Positions 44,801-54,252 are shown, counted from the stretch's first letter. The stretch: DNA of 64,000 bases from G963422705 sp963422705 (GCA_963422705.1 OY730443.1:248001-312000); one strand, 5' to 3'. The notes: a model not told the origin generated them from the letters alone. Numbers and translations: made by a program.

Positions 44801-46722
44801 TCGTGTGAACGGAGGGCGCGGAGCACATTCCACACAGATTTGAAGCGTTCGGTATCATTGAGGATTTTGCCCGGTTCGGCGCCCTCCGGAATCGCGACAG
44901 GCAGGATAATGTACCCATAACTCTTCCCCGGCGATTTGCGCATCACGCGTCCTACCGCCTGCACGATATCGACGTATGAGTTCCGCGGCGTCATGAAAAG
45001 CACCGCGTCGAGGGCCGGGACGTCGATACCTTCGGAGAGACACCGGGCGTTGGAGAGGATGCGGCAGACGTCATCGCCGCCACCTTTCAACCATTCAATC
45101 CGTTTTTTTCGTAAGAGCGCATTATCTTTCCCGTCGACATGTTCGGTTTCGCACTCAAACGGCGCCATTGTTTGCGTGTCGGGTAGCCGCTGTAGCGCGC
45201 TATCGATAACACCGTTCCAATGTTTGACAAGGCTTTTCGACGCGGCGATGGTATTGGAGAACGCGATGGCACGCCTCAGCGGCTGCCTATCGGTATCAGA
45301 TTTTCTTTCAGGGTTTTGGAGTGCCCGCCAGCACCCCACAATTTTTGTCGCGTCGTTAATGTTAATCTCCCCGCCACCCGTGGCGAGGTATTTCTGCAGT
45401 ACGGGGCCCACCCCTTGCTCCGACATCGCGAGCACAACTACCTTGTAGTCAGAGAGTAAGTCCTGCTCAACCGCGCGCGAGAAGGGCAGCCGGTGAAATT
45501 CTGCCCCGTAGGTAGCCGCATCGTCCATCGAATAAACGTCTCTCTCATGCCGCGCTGCCTTCGCTTTGGCCCCGGCGGTATAGAGGCGGGATGTCGCCGT
45601 CATGTATAGGCGTCTCTTTGCGTGAATGCGCGCCGCATCGTGGATGAGCACGAACGGCGAGGTGGTATCGTCCGGGGCTTCGACACCCGTGGTGCGATGC
45701 GCTTCATCACACAGCACGATATCAAACGGCGGCGCCCCCTCTTTTTGCGCGGTTTCCACAATCGGCAGCGACTGATAGGTACAGAAAACCACCCGCATAT
45801 TATCGGCATCCGGTTTCTGTAGTGCCGCGGAGATGTCGCCCACAGCTGTCGTCACAGGGAGTTCGAGTTCGAGGAGGGATGCATCTTCAGCGGTTTTGCC
45901 CGCCTTTGTATCAGAGCAGATACCGATATATCGGTGCGGTATCCCCTGCTGCTCCGCCCATTCGCGCATCGCTTGCGAAAAGAGCCCAATAGACGGTACG
46001 AGATATAGCACGCGCCCACCTACCCCCGCGAGATGTTCGGCGATGCGGAGTGCCGTGAAGGTTTTCCCCGTGCCGCACGCCATCAGCAGTTTACCACGCG
46101 CAGCGGTTTTGAACCCATGAACCACATCGTCAAACGCTTCCTGCTGATGCCGCCGGAGGCGGAACGTCTCCTGTCGATACGCGAGCTGTTCAGGCGCTTG
46201 CCGACTGAGTTCCGGCCAGGTTACCGGGCGGCTGGCGAGTTCCGCGGCGCTGATGCGGTGACATGCCGGGCGCAGCCCATCCAGCGTTTTACGCACAGTC
46301 GCGCTCCAGGTATCGCTCGTATCCACGAAGATACGCGCGGTAAACGGCTCCCGCGCCGACGCGGCGATAAAGGTGTCGACAGCAGCCTTCGTAATACGCG
46401 TGTTTTCCGCGTAACATTTGCATTGGATGGCGCAGTAGCCACCGGCGCGTTCTTCGGCAACAATGTCGATACCGGTATCAACCGCGTCAAATTCCGGACG
46501 GCGTTCCGCCCAGTCCGCCCACAGATACACCGCCGAAAAGCGGTTCTTGTAGAACGCATCTTCGAGAAGATAGCTGCGTATCAAGCGCTCAAACAGTCTC
46601 CCCTTTTCGTATTCGGTATCCGCATGCTCACGAATGTAAGTGAGCGCCCTGTCGAACCCGTTATCCGTTTCTGCCGTGTCGTCGGTTCCCAATTCGAGAT
46701 AAGCTTGTGTCACTTCTGACAT
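41869..46722 (-). CDS. Type ISP restriction-modification enzyme (single polypeptide, LlaBIII/LlaGI-like)
   Basis: About 1,617 residues combining all R-M functions. The Mrr-like nuclease lies at about 40-150 with GIDIVAE...AIQCKCY (D and QxK catalytic signature). An SF2 helicase/translocase follows with Walker A MACGTGKT near 220, DEAH-box VLCDEAHRT and a late VGRVMRKSPGKSYGYI motif. A coupler comes next, then a gamma-type N6-adenine methyltransferase with EPFAGVGTFLARLL and VIVGNPPWSAKQ. A C-terminal target recognition domain includes FVPTNCYADYTL. Such enzymes methylate one strand and cut after head-on translocation. ATG 46722 is preferred over an in-frame TTG at 46734. No frameshift was found, so it is probably active. 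Its 3' end is next to decayed E2. Confidence 0.92.
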   Translation of the reverse strand: MSEVTQAYLELGTDDTAETDNGFDRALTYIREHADTEYEKGRLFERLIRSYLLEDAFYKNRFSAVYLWADWAERRPEFDAVDTGIDIVAEERAGGYCAIQCKCYAENTRITKAAVDTFIAASAREPFTARIFVDTSDTWSATVRKTLDGLRPACHRISAAELASRPVTWPELSRQAPEQLAYRQETFRLRRHQQEAFDDVVHGFKTAARGKLLMACGTGKTFTALRIAEHLAGVGGRVLYLVPSIGLFSQAMREWAEQQGIPHRYIGICSDTKAGKTAEDASLLELELPVTTAVGDISAALQKPDADNMRVVFCTYQSLPIVETAQKEGAPPFDIVLCDEAHRTTGVEAPDDTTSPFVLIHDAARIHAKRRLYMTATSRLYTAGAKAKAARHERDVYSMDDAATYGAEFHRLPFSRAVEQDLLSDYKVVVLAMSEQGVGPVLQKYLATGGGEININDATKIVGCWRALQNPERKSDTDRQPLRRAIAFSNTIAASKSLVKHWNGVIDSALQRLPDTQTMAPFECETEHVDGKDNALLRKKRIEWLKGGGDDVCRILSNARCLSEGIDVPALDAVLFMTPRNSYVDIVQAVGRVMRKSPGKSYGYIILPVAIPEGAEPGKILNDTERFKSVWNVLRALRSHDDRLNAEINSIDINTTPTQRIIFEGEFKGEFNGDAAFSSQLTLPLDIPADAIFAQIVEQCGDRKYWESWAKDVADIFLRVVARIEGLLRHPANTALQEWFDAFHTELKSAINGAITRGDAIDMMAQHIITNPVFDALFENDTFASSNPVAIALDTLRADFAEFGLLDETRELEGFYDSVRLRARGIDNSAGKQRVLLELYEKFFATALKKEAERLGIVYTPVDIVDFILKSADDVLRDEFGRSISDEGVHILEPFAGVGTFLARLLQSELIAPTDVERKYAHELHANEIVLLAYYIAAINIEEAFRSRRPEGAASSLAQTGLEKQPFNGIALTDTFTLNTTPILDRETEPLLWLMDNNKRTENQQERGIRVIVGNPPWSAKQRSAADDNPNVHYPALEKRIRDTYAAASTVTNKNSLYDTYKLALRWASDRIGEEGVIAFVTNGSWVDGNAESGLRACLASEFSSIYVLHLRGNQRTQGEVSRREGGKVFGSGSRAPVAIIILVKNPHRLARRKHEKSSTRLSADCQKQQKNRKKSRTKRCEIRYRDIGDYLTREQKLTALRDAGSIKGFSDWQTITPNAHHDWVNQRSDAFARFYPMGTKETKAGKADDAIFKLYSRGYATGRDAYLYNFSHDACLENARRMTKEYLGALSELEENPELTVDEVVHRHNARQHIKWGAELKKRLEQKKRVDFKAEYLRKVSYRPFVPTNCYADYTLSQSKHRMDRMFPSLSSENRVICVPTIGSKKPFSALITDVMPDLNLNNGCQCFPRWEYPPSGGRLDNISDTALAAFRAHYRDDGITKDAIFDYVYGVLHSSVYRERFANDVSKMLPRIPFAPDFGAFSDAGAALARLHLNYETCEAYPLSVDAPTGNFRLSSKAMRFSDKMSKETLIINEETRVSGIPSEAHRYVVNGRTPLEWLIDRYKVTRDKESGIINDANEWFAEPDELITVIKRLVYVSVASTEITDGLPSELTEA

Positions 46723-46904
46723 ATCGGTTTCCAATTCAGATTTGTTTTAGCGTGTTCGTATTGTGACGTTATCATTGATTTTTCTACCCATCTTCTTACG
46801 GTTCATCGGTAGTTTCTTAACTCTATGATGATAACCGTATACTCAATTTTTGTCAAGTAAAAAATATCGTTATATTTCCATTTCAAATTGAGGCAGCCAC
46901 AAGA

Positions 46905-47891
46905 TTACCAATTTTGGTCATACTCCCAATTGACGCGCTGTCTACCGTATAGCTTACCGTCAATTTCAGTCTGATGGCAAACGAAGCATCTATGGTAGTC
47001 AGCGACGCCATGTAATTCGTGTGCTTGGCGAATTTCTGGTGTATTATGCACATGGCACGCAATACAGGTGTAGCTGCGATAGGCGGAATCGGCGTAAATA
47101 CCGAGCGGGGCGCGCTCTTCACGCGCGCTGATATGATAGGCGCGGTTCCCCGCTTCAATCTTCCACGAACGCCCCACCGTTTTGATGGACACAGGTGACG
47201 TTTGCGGAATATCAACGCCGTGTTGTGATAACCACCAGTGGATATCGTCCGGAACGGTTTTTGACATATCCAATTCTTGCTGAAGTGACGCATCGACATG
47301 AAACAGTAGCGGTTCAGAAGTATGGCATCTCACACAAGGTACATCGTGAACATCGGTGAGCGGAAAGAACTCGTCGTGCTCCAGTTTTTGTTGTCCATGG
47401 AAAATAATGCTAATGAGCAGAATCGGCGCGAGAATGAGGTGGCACCGGAGTAAGAGCCGACGCGCACGACGCTTCGTGAGACTGACAGCGATACCAGTCC
47501 CTAAATTTGACAATGCTAACAAAAACGTTAACCATGAATGCCAGAGAAGCGGTTGGAATGCAGAATGGATGAGCACTAAACATAACCCGAACGAAGCGAT
47601 TCGTTGGTGATATCTCAGCCAGCGCTGCCGATTTCCCCATCGAATCCAACGGCTCCGGAGCAGATAGAGACTCGCAATACCGATAGCGATTGCGCCAATG
47701 ATGCTGAGTGTATGGCGTGCCTCTCCGAAATTACCAGCATGCCAACTGCAGAAAATAGATACGACAACCGCCCCGATAATACCGTGCGCAATGTTAATGT
47801 AAACTTTCACGACAAGATGTTCCTGCCTTTTTTGCACCAAGCTTACTATAAAATAAGCCATTATCGCAAGAATAAAGTCACGGAAATCCAT
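46905..47891 (-). CDS. Membrane-anchored triheme c-type cytochrome
   Basis: 328 residues. About six membrane helices fill residues 5-165 and carry several histidines (H36, H51, H95, H109, H118, H151, H165) that could bind heme b. The periplasmic part has three CxxCH sites: 186-190, 276-280 and 302-306. This suggests a quinol-to-periplasm electron transfer protein. I do not recognise a named family with this exact layout. It is monocistronic and divergent from the sulfatase gene. Maturation would depend on the Ccm system at the left edge. Confidence 0.72.
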   Translation of the reverse strand: MDFRDFILAIMAYFIVSLVQKRQEHLVVKVYINIAHGIIGAVVVSIFCSWHAGNFGEARHTLSIIGAIAIGIASLYLLRSRWIRWGNRQRWLRYHQRIASFGLCLVLIHSAFQPLLWHSWLTFLLALSNLGTGIAVSLTKRRARRLLLRCHLILAPILLISIIFHGQQKLEHDEFFPLTDVHDVPCVRCHTSEPLLFHVDASLQQELDMSKTVPDDIHWWLSQHGVDIPQTSPVSIKTVGRSWKIEAGNRAYHISAREERAPLGIYADSAYRSYTCIACHVHNTPEIRQAHELHGVADYHRCFVCHQTEIDGKLYGRQRVNWEYDQNW

Positions 47892-47976
47892 TTTATGTAT
47901 CCGGTTACATTTATAAAGAACATGAGAATGACAATGCTTCTCTACGTTTCGTATCAGAGATTTTTTACTGATATCT

Positions 47977-48005
47977 TGACAGATATCTTTAGCATCTGTT
48001 AAAAT
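47977..48005 (+). promoter_or_regulatory. Sigma70-type promoter of the sulfatase operon
   Basis: Consensus TTGACA (47977-47982), 17 bp, TAAAAT (48000-48005), 31 bp before the sulfatase start. Confidence 0.7.
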
Positions 48006-48036
48006 AGCAGTTAATCACAGATTGAGGGAGAAGCCT

Positions 48037-49404
48037 ATGCCACAAACAGATGCCCATAAACCCAATGTCATCGTCTTTTTCACCGACCAGCAGCGATGGG
48101 ATACCTCTGGATTGCACGGGAATCCGCTTGAACTGATGCCAAATTTTGATAGGATGGCACAACAAGGAACGCACCTTCAGCGTTCGTTCACGTGTCAACC
48201 TGTGTGCGGCCCTGCACGTTCCTGTCTACAAACCGGACGCTACGCAACAAGCACGGGATGTTTTCGCAACGGTATCTCGTTGTCCCCCGAGCACAAAACC
48301 CTCGCACATCACTTCGGCGCGACAGGTTACGCGACAGGCTACATCGGTAAGTGGCACCTCTACAGCGGCGGCAGAGGGCCCGGGCCGGTACCGGCCGCAC
48401 ACCGCGGCGGATACGACTATTGGTTAGCCTCTAACGTACTAGAATTCACGTCTGATGCTTATCAAACGACGCTTTACGACAATGACAATCAGCCAGTCGA
48501 GTTGCCCGGTTACCGCGTCGATGCGCTCACCGACGCCGTCATTCGCTATATTGACAATAAGAAAAAAGAGCCGTTTTACCTTTTTACGTCATACATTGAA
48601 CCGCATCACCAGAATCATTTGGACGATTATCCGCCTCCGGACGGTTACCGGGAACGTTATACCGGCAAGTGGATACCACCGGACCTCGCCGCACTCGGCG
48701 GCTCAACGCACCAGCACCTCGGTGGCTACTACGGTATGGTGAAACGCCTTGACGAAGCATTAGGACGAATTTTGGACGCGCTCAAAAGCCTCAATCTACT
48801 TGATAACACCATCGTTCTCTTTACCTCGGACCACGGCTGCCATTTTAAAACCCGCAACGGCGAATACAAACGTTCGTGTCATGAGAGTTCCATACGCGTC
48901 CCAACCGCTTTCTACGGGCCCGGTTTCATTGGCGGCGGACAAATCCAACAGCTCGTTAGCCTGGTTGACCTGCCGCCAACCTTGCTAGACGCCGCAGGAT
49001 TGACAGTGCCAGGTGAAATGCAGGGCAACTCGGTTCTACCGCTTTTGCGTGGAGAAATAGACGCCTGGCCCGAGGAAATCTTCGTCCAAATTAGCGAAGC
49101 ACAAGTCGGTAGAGCCGTGCGGACGCAACGTTGGAAATACTGTGTAGACGCGCCGAATAAAAACGGTGCAAAAGATGCAGGCTCATCGCATTACGTAGAG
49201 CAGTACCTCTATGACATGCATGCAGACCCACACGAATTGCGAAATCTCATCGGATTGCAGTCACATGAAATTGTGACAGCCGTTATGCGTGAACGTCTAG
49301 TTCGGCGCATGCTTGAAGCGGGTGAAGCGGCACCAACCATAGAACAAGCGGCGACACAACGGAGTGGGCAGCGCAGCGTGACGGAAGCCGAAGCAAGGAG
49401 TTAA
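48037..49404 (+). CDS. Sulfatase (formylglycine-dependent)
   Basis: 455 residues. The formylglycine motif is C57-G-P-A-R61 (QPVCGPARSCLQTGRY), preceded by the metal-site opening NVIVFFTDQQRWDT. Further active-site segments are GYIGKWHL and FTSDHGCHF. No signal peptide, so it is cytosolic or uses another route. ATG 48037 has GAGGGAG 7 bp before it; the frame also opens at TTG 48022. It lies 1 bp before an enolase-superfamily gene, so desulfation and sugar-acid dehydration are probably linked, for example in breakdown of sulfated polysaccharides. Confidence 0.92.
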   Translation: MPQTDAHKPNVIVFFTDQQRWDTSGLHGNPLELMPNFDRMAQQGTHLQRSFTCQPVCGPARSCLQTGRYATSTGCFRNGISLSPEHKTLAHHFGATGYATGYIGKWHLYSGGRGPGPVPAAHRGGYDYWLASNVLEFTSDAYQTTLYDNDNQPVELPGYRVDALTDAVIRYIDNKKKEPFYLFTSYIEPHHQNHLDDYPPPDGYRERYTGKWIPPDLAALGGSTHQHLGGYYGMVKRLDEALGRILDALKSLNLLDNTIVLFTSDHGCHFKTRNGEYKRSCHESSIRVPTAFYGPGFIGGGQIQQLVSLVDLPPTLLDAAGLTVPGEMQGNSVLPLLRGEIDAWPEEIFVQISEAQVGRAVRTQRWKYCVDAPNKNGAKDAGSSHYVEQYLYDMHADPHELRNLIGLQSHEIVTAVMRERLVRRMLEAGEAAPTIEQAATQRSGQRSVTEAEARS

Positions 49405-49405
49405 C

Positions 49406-50551
49406 ATGAAAATCACAGATGTCAAAACGCTGGTGATGGGTACCAGTTGGCGGAATTTAACCTTCGTTAAAGTAGAAACCGATGAAGGGTTAACGGGTAT
49501 CAGCGAAGTGCGCATGAACAACCGGACGGATGCACTTATTGCATATCTGGATGGTGCAAAAAAACGGCACGTCATCGGTTGTGACCCGTTCAATATCGAG
49601 GACCTTTACCAACGCATGTTCCGTAACGACTACGGGCGTGCGGGTGAAATCGTCTCAACGGGGATTAGCGTGGTTGAAATTGCGTGTTGGGACATTATCG
49701 GGAAGGCACTCAATCAACCTGTTTACCGTCTCATCGGTGGCGCATGCCGCAAGGAACTAAAAGCTTATGCGAACGGATGGTATCGTGTGGAACGCACCCC
49801 TGAAGAATTTCACGATGCGGCCAAAAAAGTGTTACGGAAAGGCTATAAGGCACTGAAATTTGACCCGTTTGGGGCCGGTTATTACGAACTCTCTTATGAA
49901 GAGAAACTGAAGTCTATCTCCCTCGTTGAAGCGGTGCGTGATGCCGTGGGCACCGATGTTGAAATTCTCGTTGAGATGCACGGGAGGTTTAGTCCCTATA
50001 CGGCGATTGAAATCGCGGCCGAATTGGAACAATTTAAACCGAGTTGGGTTGAGGAACCCGTTCCGCCGGACAACATCGCTGCCCTGGCAAAAGCATCAGA
50101 TAAGATTAACCTACCCGTTGCCACCGGTGAGCGGCTTCATAACAAGTACGAATACCGCGAATTGATTAATCTACAGGCGGCGGACATCCTGCAGCCTGAC
50201 ATTACGCAAACCGGGGGGTTGTCAGAGACGAGGAAGATTGCGGCAATGGGTGATATGTGCTATATGACAGTCGCACCACATAACGTCGGTGGCCCAGTCT
50301 CCACGGCAATCGCTTTGCACTTTGCGGCGGCTACCCCGAATTTCAAAATTCAGGAGCATTTCAACGATTTCTCCGAGGCGTGGGTGAAAGAGGCAGCTAC
50401 GGGATGTCCTGAAGTCATTGACGGCTATTTTAGTCTCCCCAATGGCCCCGGGCTCGGCATGGAACTGAATGAGGAACTCATCGCTGAACATCCATATCGC
50501 GAAGGTTCATTTAATCTCTGGGAAGATGATTGGCATAAACGGGAATATTAA
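49406..50551 (+). CDS. Enolase-superfamily sugar-acid dehydratase
   Basis: 381 residues. Base motif KFDPF (KxD) near 151, metal ligands E in VEMHGRF, E in WVEEPVP and E in ATGERLHN, and His in VAPHNVGGP. The HGRF and GERL motifs resemble galactonate-dehydratase relatives. It starts one base after the sulfatase stop and precedes lysA by 20 bp, so the three genes share the promoter at 47977. Confidence 0.88.
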   Translation: MKITDVKTLVMGTSWRNLTFVKVETDEGLTGISEVRMNNRTDALIAYLDGAKKRHVIGCDPFNIEDLYQRMFRNDYGRAGEIVSTGISVVEIACWDIIGKALNQPVYRLIGGACRKELKAYANGWYRVERTPEEFHDAAKKVLRKGYKALKFDPFGAGYYELSYEEKLKSISLVEAVRDAVGTDVEILVEMHGRFSPYTAIEIAAELEQFKPSWVEEPVPPDNIAALAKASDKINLPVATGERLHNKYEYRELINLQAADILQPDITQTGGLSETRKIAAMGDMCYMTVAPHNVGGPVSTAIALHFAAATPNFKIQEHFNDFSEAWVKEAATGCPEVIDGYFSLPNGPGLGMELNEELIAEHPYREGSFNLWEDDWHKREY

Positions 50552-50571
50552 TAGGAGCAGATTTAATACGC

Positions 50572-51816
50572 ATGGGTTTTCATTACAAAAACGGTTACCT
50601 TTACTGTGAAGATTTAAAAATTAAGGAGATTCAAAAGCGGGTTCCGCATAGTCCTTTTTACCTCTACAGTCTCGCCCAGCTTGAATCAAACTACGCTGCC
50701 TATCGCAATGCGCTTGAAGACACAGATGCTATCATTGGCTACGCGATTAAAGCGAATAACAATCTGACTCTCCTCAAACGTCTCAGTGCCCTCGGCAGCG
50801 GTGCAGTTCTCGTTAGCGGAAATGAGTTACGCCTCGCGCTCGCCAGCGGATTTATCCCCGAACGAACCATCTTCAATGGAAATGGGAAGACACTTGCCGA
50901 ACTCCGGCTCGCTATTGAACATAACGTCATGATTAATATCGATAGCGAATTCGATTTGGAGCATATACAGACTGTGGCGTCGGAATTGAACAAATCCGCT
51001 GATGTCCTCATCCGCATTAATCCGGATGTGGATGCGGAGGTTCATCCGTACGTCTCCACCGGCATCAAAAATTCAAAATTTGGTATCCGCAATGAGCGAC
51101 TCACCTGGTTTTTAAGCCGCATTCGTGCGGATAAGTCTCTCAATTTGGTAGGTGTTCATTGCCATTTAGGTTCAACGATTAAGAAAGTTCGGATTTTCCG
51201 CGATGCGACTGAACGGATGATGGATTTTATCGATGCCATTCAGGCGGCGGGGTTTCCGCTTGATTATCTGAACCTTGGTGGCGGCTTAGGGATTGACTAT
51301 GAACGGCGCGGTGAGAAGATACCGACGCCGGAAGAACTGATTCATTCAATTCGCGGATTGCTTCCGGAAGAAATCAAGCTGATTATTGAACCAGGACGTT
51401 CCATCATCGGCAACACGGCGGTGTTTGTGAACCGGGTTACGGGGGTTAAGAGCAACGGGAATAAGCATTTTATTGTTACCGATGGTAGCATGGCAGAACT
51501 GATTCGGCCCAGCCTCTACGATGCTTATCAACATATTGAGTTCATCGAACCTGTTGATGGAAAAGTTGAAACGTACGATATCGTCGGCCCCGTCTGCGAA
51601 TCAGCTGATTTTCTGGGCCAGGCACGCGAGCTAAAGACACCTGCTGAAGGTGTCGGACTTGTTGTTTATGACGCGGGGGCGTATTGCCATGCCATGAGCT
51701 CAAACTACAACCTAAAAATGCGCCCGCCGGAGTATCTCGTGGATAAAGAAAATCTCACGTGCATCCGCCGGGGTGAAACCCTCGACGACTATCTCCGCCT
51801 TTTTGACATTCCGTGA
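50572..51816 (+). CDS. lysA: Diaminopimelate decarboxylase
   Basis: A fold-type III PLP enzyme of 414 residues, last step of lysine synthesis. The PLP Lys is in GYAIKANNNLTLL (about 64), with GSGAVLVSGNELRLAL, HCHLGSTIKKV, LNLGGGLGIDY, EPGRSIIGNTA, and the cross-subunit Cys motif GPVCESADFLG. The first residues HYKNGYLYCEDLKIKEI are typical of LysA. It is placed in a sulfatase-enolase operon with no other lysine gene, which is unusual. Confidence 0.93.
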   Translation: MGFHYKNGYLYCEDLKIKEIQKRVPHSPFYLYSLAQLESNYAAYRNALEDTDAIIGYAIKANNNLTLLKRLSALGSGAVLVSGNELRLALASGFIPERTIFNGNGKTLAELRLAIEHNVMINIDSEFDLEHIQTVASELNKSADVLIRINPDVDAEVHPYVSTGIKNSKFGIRNERLTWFLSRIRADKSLNLVGVHCHLGSTIKKVRIFRDATERMMDFIDAIQAAGFPLDYLNLGGGLGIDYERRGEKIPTPEELIHSIRGLLPEEIKLIIEPGRSIIGNTAVFVNRVTGVKSNGNKHFIVTDGSMAELIRPSLYDAYQHIEFIEPVDGKVETYDIVGPVCESADFLGQARELKTPAEGVGLVVYDAGAYCHAMSSNYNLKMRPPEYLVDKENLTCIRRGETLDDYLRLFDIP

Positions 51817-51895
51817 TTTCTCGATTAGGAGCAATCCAGGGTATCACTGAATTTTAGCATGTTAGCCAAAAGCGTTTGGGTAATAGATATGAACA

Positions 51896-52903
51896 TTATA
51901 ATCGCTCTATCAGAAATGCGATTCCCTGTTCTAGATTGATTTCATGTTCCCCTTGAAAATCATCTAGGATTAAATTCTCAGGGTGCCCGGCGGCGTTGTA
52001 TATGTTTTGGAGGTGCGTGAACGCTTCAAGCGCATCAGATTGAATGAAACAGTTATCGTCAGAACCGATTTGCACCAGGCAGGCACGCGGCGCGATTAAC
52101 CCGGCCACGTCAGCAATATCGCCATGGCTTCTGAGTCCGAACATAAATTGGGAACCGCACGTATTGCCGCGTCCGCGTTCATTGAGGGCATCCGTCAGTG
52201 TACTTAAGTAACAGATTATCCCTGCTGCCTTAACCCGGCGATCAAGTGCTGCAATGTATGTCGTCATTGTACCGCCGAAGGAGCACCCCATGCATCCAAG
52301 TCGTCTGCTGTCCACTTCAGGCATCGATTGAAGATAATCGAGGCATCGCTGCCCATCTGAGATGTTGAGTTGCAGCAATTGATAGCCGAAATAGCCGAGT
52401 GCTAAGTAGGCGATGTTACAGGCATCTCGTCCGGGCCGTCGTGCCCACTCATCGCGTTCTTTTCGCTCTCCGAAGCACCGCCAATCCGGGGCAATGGTGA
52501 CAAATCCACGTTTTGCCAATTCCAGGGCATACTGTTTCTGATAGTCTTGCACAATGCCGACAGGACCATCTTTCCCGACACCATGTCCGTGCGCGCATAA
52601 GACTGCAGGCGCAGGGCGTTCCTCACTCGCGCTATCTGGAATTAAGACGTACGCCGGTATCGATGAGAACGCATCCGGATTAAAGATAATTTTTTTCCGC
52701 GTATATCCATCAAATCCGGTCTTTTCCAACGTTTCGACATCAAGTGGTACCGATTCAGGTTTACTACCGAGGCGTTTCACAAGGGCTTGCCGAAATTTTC
52801 TGCGCCACCCGCGCCATTCCGCCTCGGTTTTCCCCTTGAAATGTAGGGGTGGTGTCGTTTTGAGCAGTTGCTGCACGCTCTGTTCAGCTGTCAAAAATCT
52901 CAT
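51896..52903 (-). CDS. Alpha/beta hydrolase, acetyl-xylan-esterase / dienelactone-hydrolase-like
   Basis: 335 residues. The nucleophile elbow is GCSFGG (Ser near 214), the oxyanion region is VLCAHGHGVGKDG, and the C-terminal histidine is in DDFQGEHEINLE. A four-helix N-terminal cap precedes the fold. No signal peptide. The subgroup is often annotated as acetylxylan esterase-like and appears near sugar catabolism genes. It is 86 bp from the enolase gene upstream on the same strand. Confidence 0.82.
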   Translation of the reverse strand: MRFLTAEQSVQQLLKTTPPLHFKGKTEAEWRGWRRKFRQALVKRLGSKPESVPLDVETLEKTGFDGYTRKKIIFNPDAFSSIPAYVLIPDSASEERPAPAVLCAHGHGVGKDGPVGIVQDYQKQYALELAKRGFVTIAPDWRCFGERKERDEWARRPGRDACNIAYLALGYFGYQLLQLNISDGQRCLDYLQSMPEVDSRRLGCMGCSFGGTMTTYIAALDRRVKAAGIICYLSTLTDALNERGRGNTCGSQFMFGLRSHGDIADVAGLIAPRACLVQIGSDDNCFIQSDALEAFTHLQNIYNAAGHPENLILDDFQGEHEINLEQGIAFLIERL

Positions 52904-52989
52904 AAGGATTAATGTCTCCTCTTGTTGTGAGTATCACAAGCCCCCGTGCAACCCAATTTAATTTGTGTATTTCCTGTCGTCGGATGTGG

Positions 52990-54252
52990 CTAGCTCCACA
53001 ATCTATCATTTGCACGTTCATCATCCCATTGCGTTGTCGATGGGAAATAGGTTTGTTCATCTGGGTGCAGATGTTGTCGTATGACGTCCTCGTTGAGTTC
53101 GATGCCGAGTCCGGGTGTTTCCGGTACGTCGATGTATCCATCTTGTATAATGGGGTTCGGCAATCCGGTGACAATCTCATTCCACCACGGTTCATCGATG
53201 GAGTGATTTTCCAAAACGAGAAAGTTCTGTGTAGCTGCGGCGCAGTGTACACTCGCCATGGCGGCGATGGGGGTACCTGCCATATGTAGTGCCATGGCGA
53301 TACCGTGTTCCTCGGCGATGTCTCCGATTTTCTTCGTCTCTAAAATTCCGCCTGATGTGGCAATATCTGGGTGTGCTATTGCAATGCCTCGTTTCTCAAA
53401 AAGAGGGATAAACCCTTCCTTACAGTAGATGTCCTCGCCTGTACAGATAGGTGTGGCACATGCGGTAGCGAGTCTGACGTATTGTTGGGTGTATTGCCAG
53501 GGTACCATATCTTCGAGCCATGCGAGGTTATATTTCTCTAGTGCGTGAGCGATTCGGATGCAATCTTCAATTCCGATATGTCCGAAATGATCGGCTGCGA
53601 GTGGAATTTCATAACCGATGATGTTTCGTACTGTGTCGACGTATTCAGCTAATATGGATATCCCCTTATCAGTGAGTCTGATTCCGGTAAATGGATGGCT
53701 GATGTTGTGTGTGTCTAGGTTTCCGTGGGGTGCCGCGATTGTTCCTGGGGTTCCTCTGAGCAAGTGGATGCCGATGTCCATCTTCAAAAAAGTGAATCCG
53801 TCGTCGATGCGCTGTTGTAATTTTTTCGCCATCTGTTGAGGTTCTTTGAGTGATGGTGTATCGGCGTAGCATCGTATTTTGTCGCGAAATTTTCCGCCGG
53901 CGAGTTGATAACACGGTATGCCATAAGCTTTACCCACCAGGTCAAACAGTGCCATCTCGATGCCAGAAACGCCGCCGGCTTGTCGTGCGTGGTGTCCGAA
54001 CTGTTTAATCTGTCGAAAGATTTTATCGATATTGCATGGATTCTCGCCCAAGATTCTGCTTTTGAGCATCAATGCATAAGTTGGGCTTGCGCCGTCTCGG
54101 ACTTCGCCGAGTCCATATATGCCTTGGTTTGTCTGTATTTTGACAATTGGGCCGCCGATGCGTGTTCGTGCGATTCGCATATCCGTGATTTTGAGTTGCG
54201 AGGGGTGAGATGTGGTATTCAGATTTGCTAGGATATTTTCGTTTTGTTCCAC
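52990..54252 (-). CDS. Enolase-superfamily protein (mandelate racemase / MLE type)
   Basis: 420 residues from GTG 54252, with AGGAGA 6 bp upstream. Motifs: FLKMDIGIH (KxD), metal ligands D in LAADHFGH, E in AWLEDMVPW and E in CTGEDIYC, and His in ALHMAGTPIA. It belongs to a different branch from the other three copies in the window. An insert around residue 175 (APHGNLDTHNISHPFTG) carries extra histidines. Confidence 0.86.
   Translation of the reverse strand: MEQNENILANLNTTSHPSQLKITDMRIARTRIGGPIVKIQTNQGIYGLGEVRDGASPTYALMLKSRILGENPCNIDKIFRQIKQFGHHARQAGGVSGIEMALFDLVGKAYGIPCYQLAGGKFRDKIRCYADTPSLKEPQQMAKKLQQRIDDGFTFLKMDIGIHLLRGTPGTIAAPHGNLDTHNISHPFTGIRLTDKGISILAEYVDTVRNIIGYEIPLAADHFGHIGIEDCIRIAHALEKYNLAWLEDMVPWQYTQQYVRLATACATPICTGEDIYCKEGFIPLFEKRGIAIAHPDIATSGGILETKKIGDIAEEHGIAMALHMAGTPIAAMASVHCAAATQNFLVLENHSIDEPWWNEIVTGLPNPIIQDGYIDVPETPGLGIELNEDVIRQHLHPDEQTYFPSTTQWDDERANDRLWS

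Noticed and set aside
46033..46719. Plus-strand frame of 228 codons and several other long frames opposite the restriction-modification gene
   Set aside because: The minus-strand frame contains every expected motif over 1,600 residues. The opposite frames have arginine-rich, motif-free translations typical of shadows in GC-richer genes.
46735..46904. Possible restriction-modification accessory gene or operator between 46.7 and 46.9 kb
   Set aside because: The 170 bp contain no open frame, inverted repeat or C-box-like motif that I could support.
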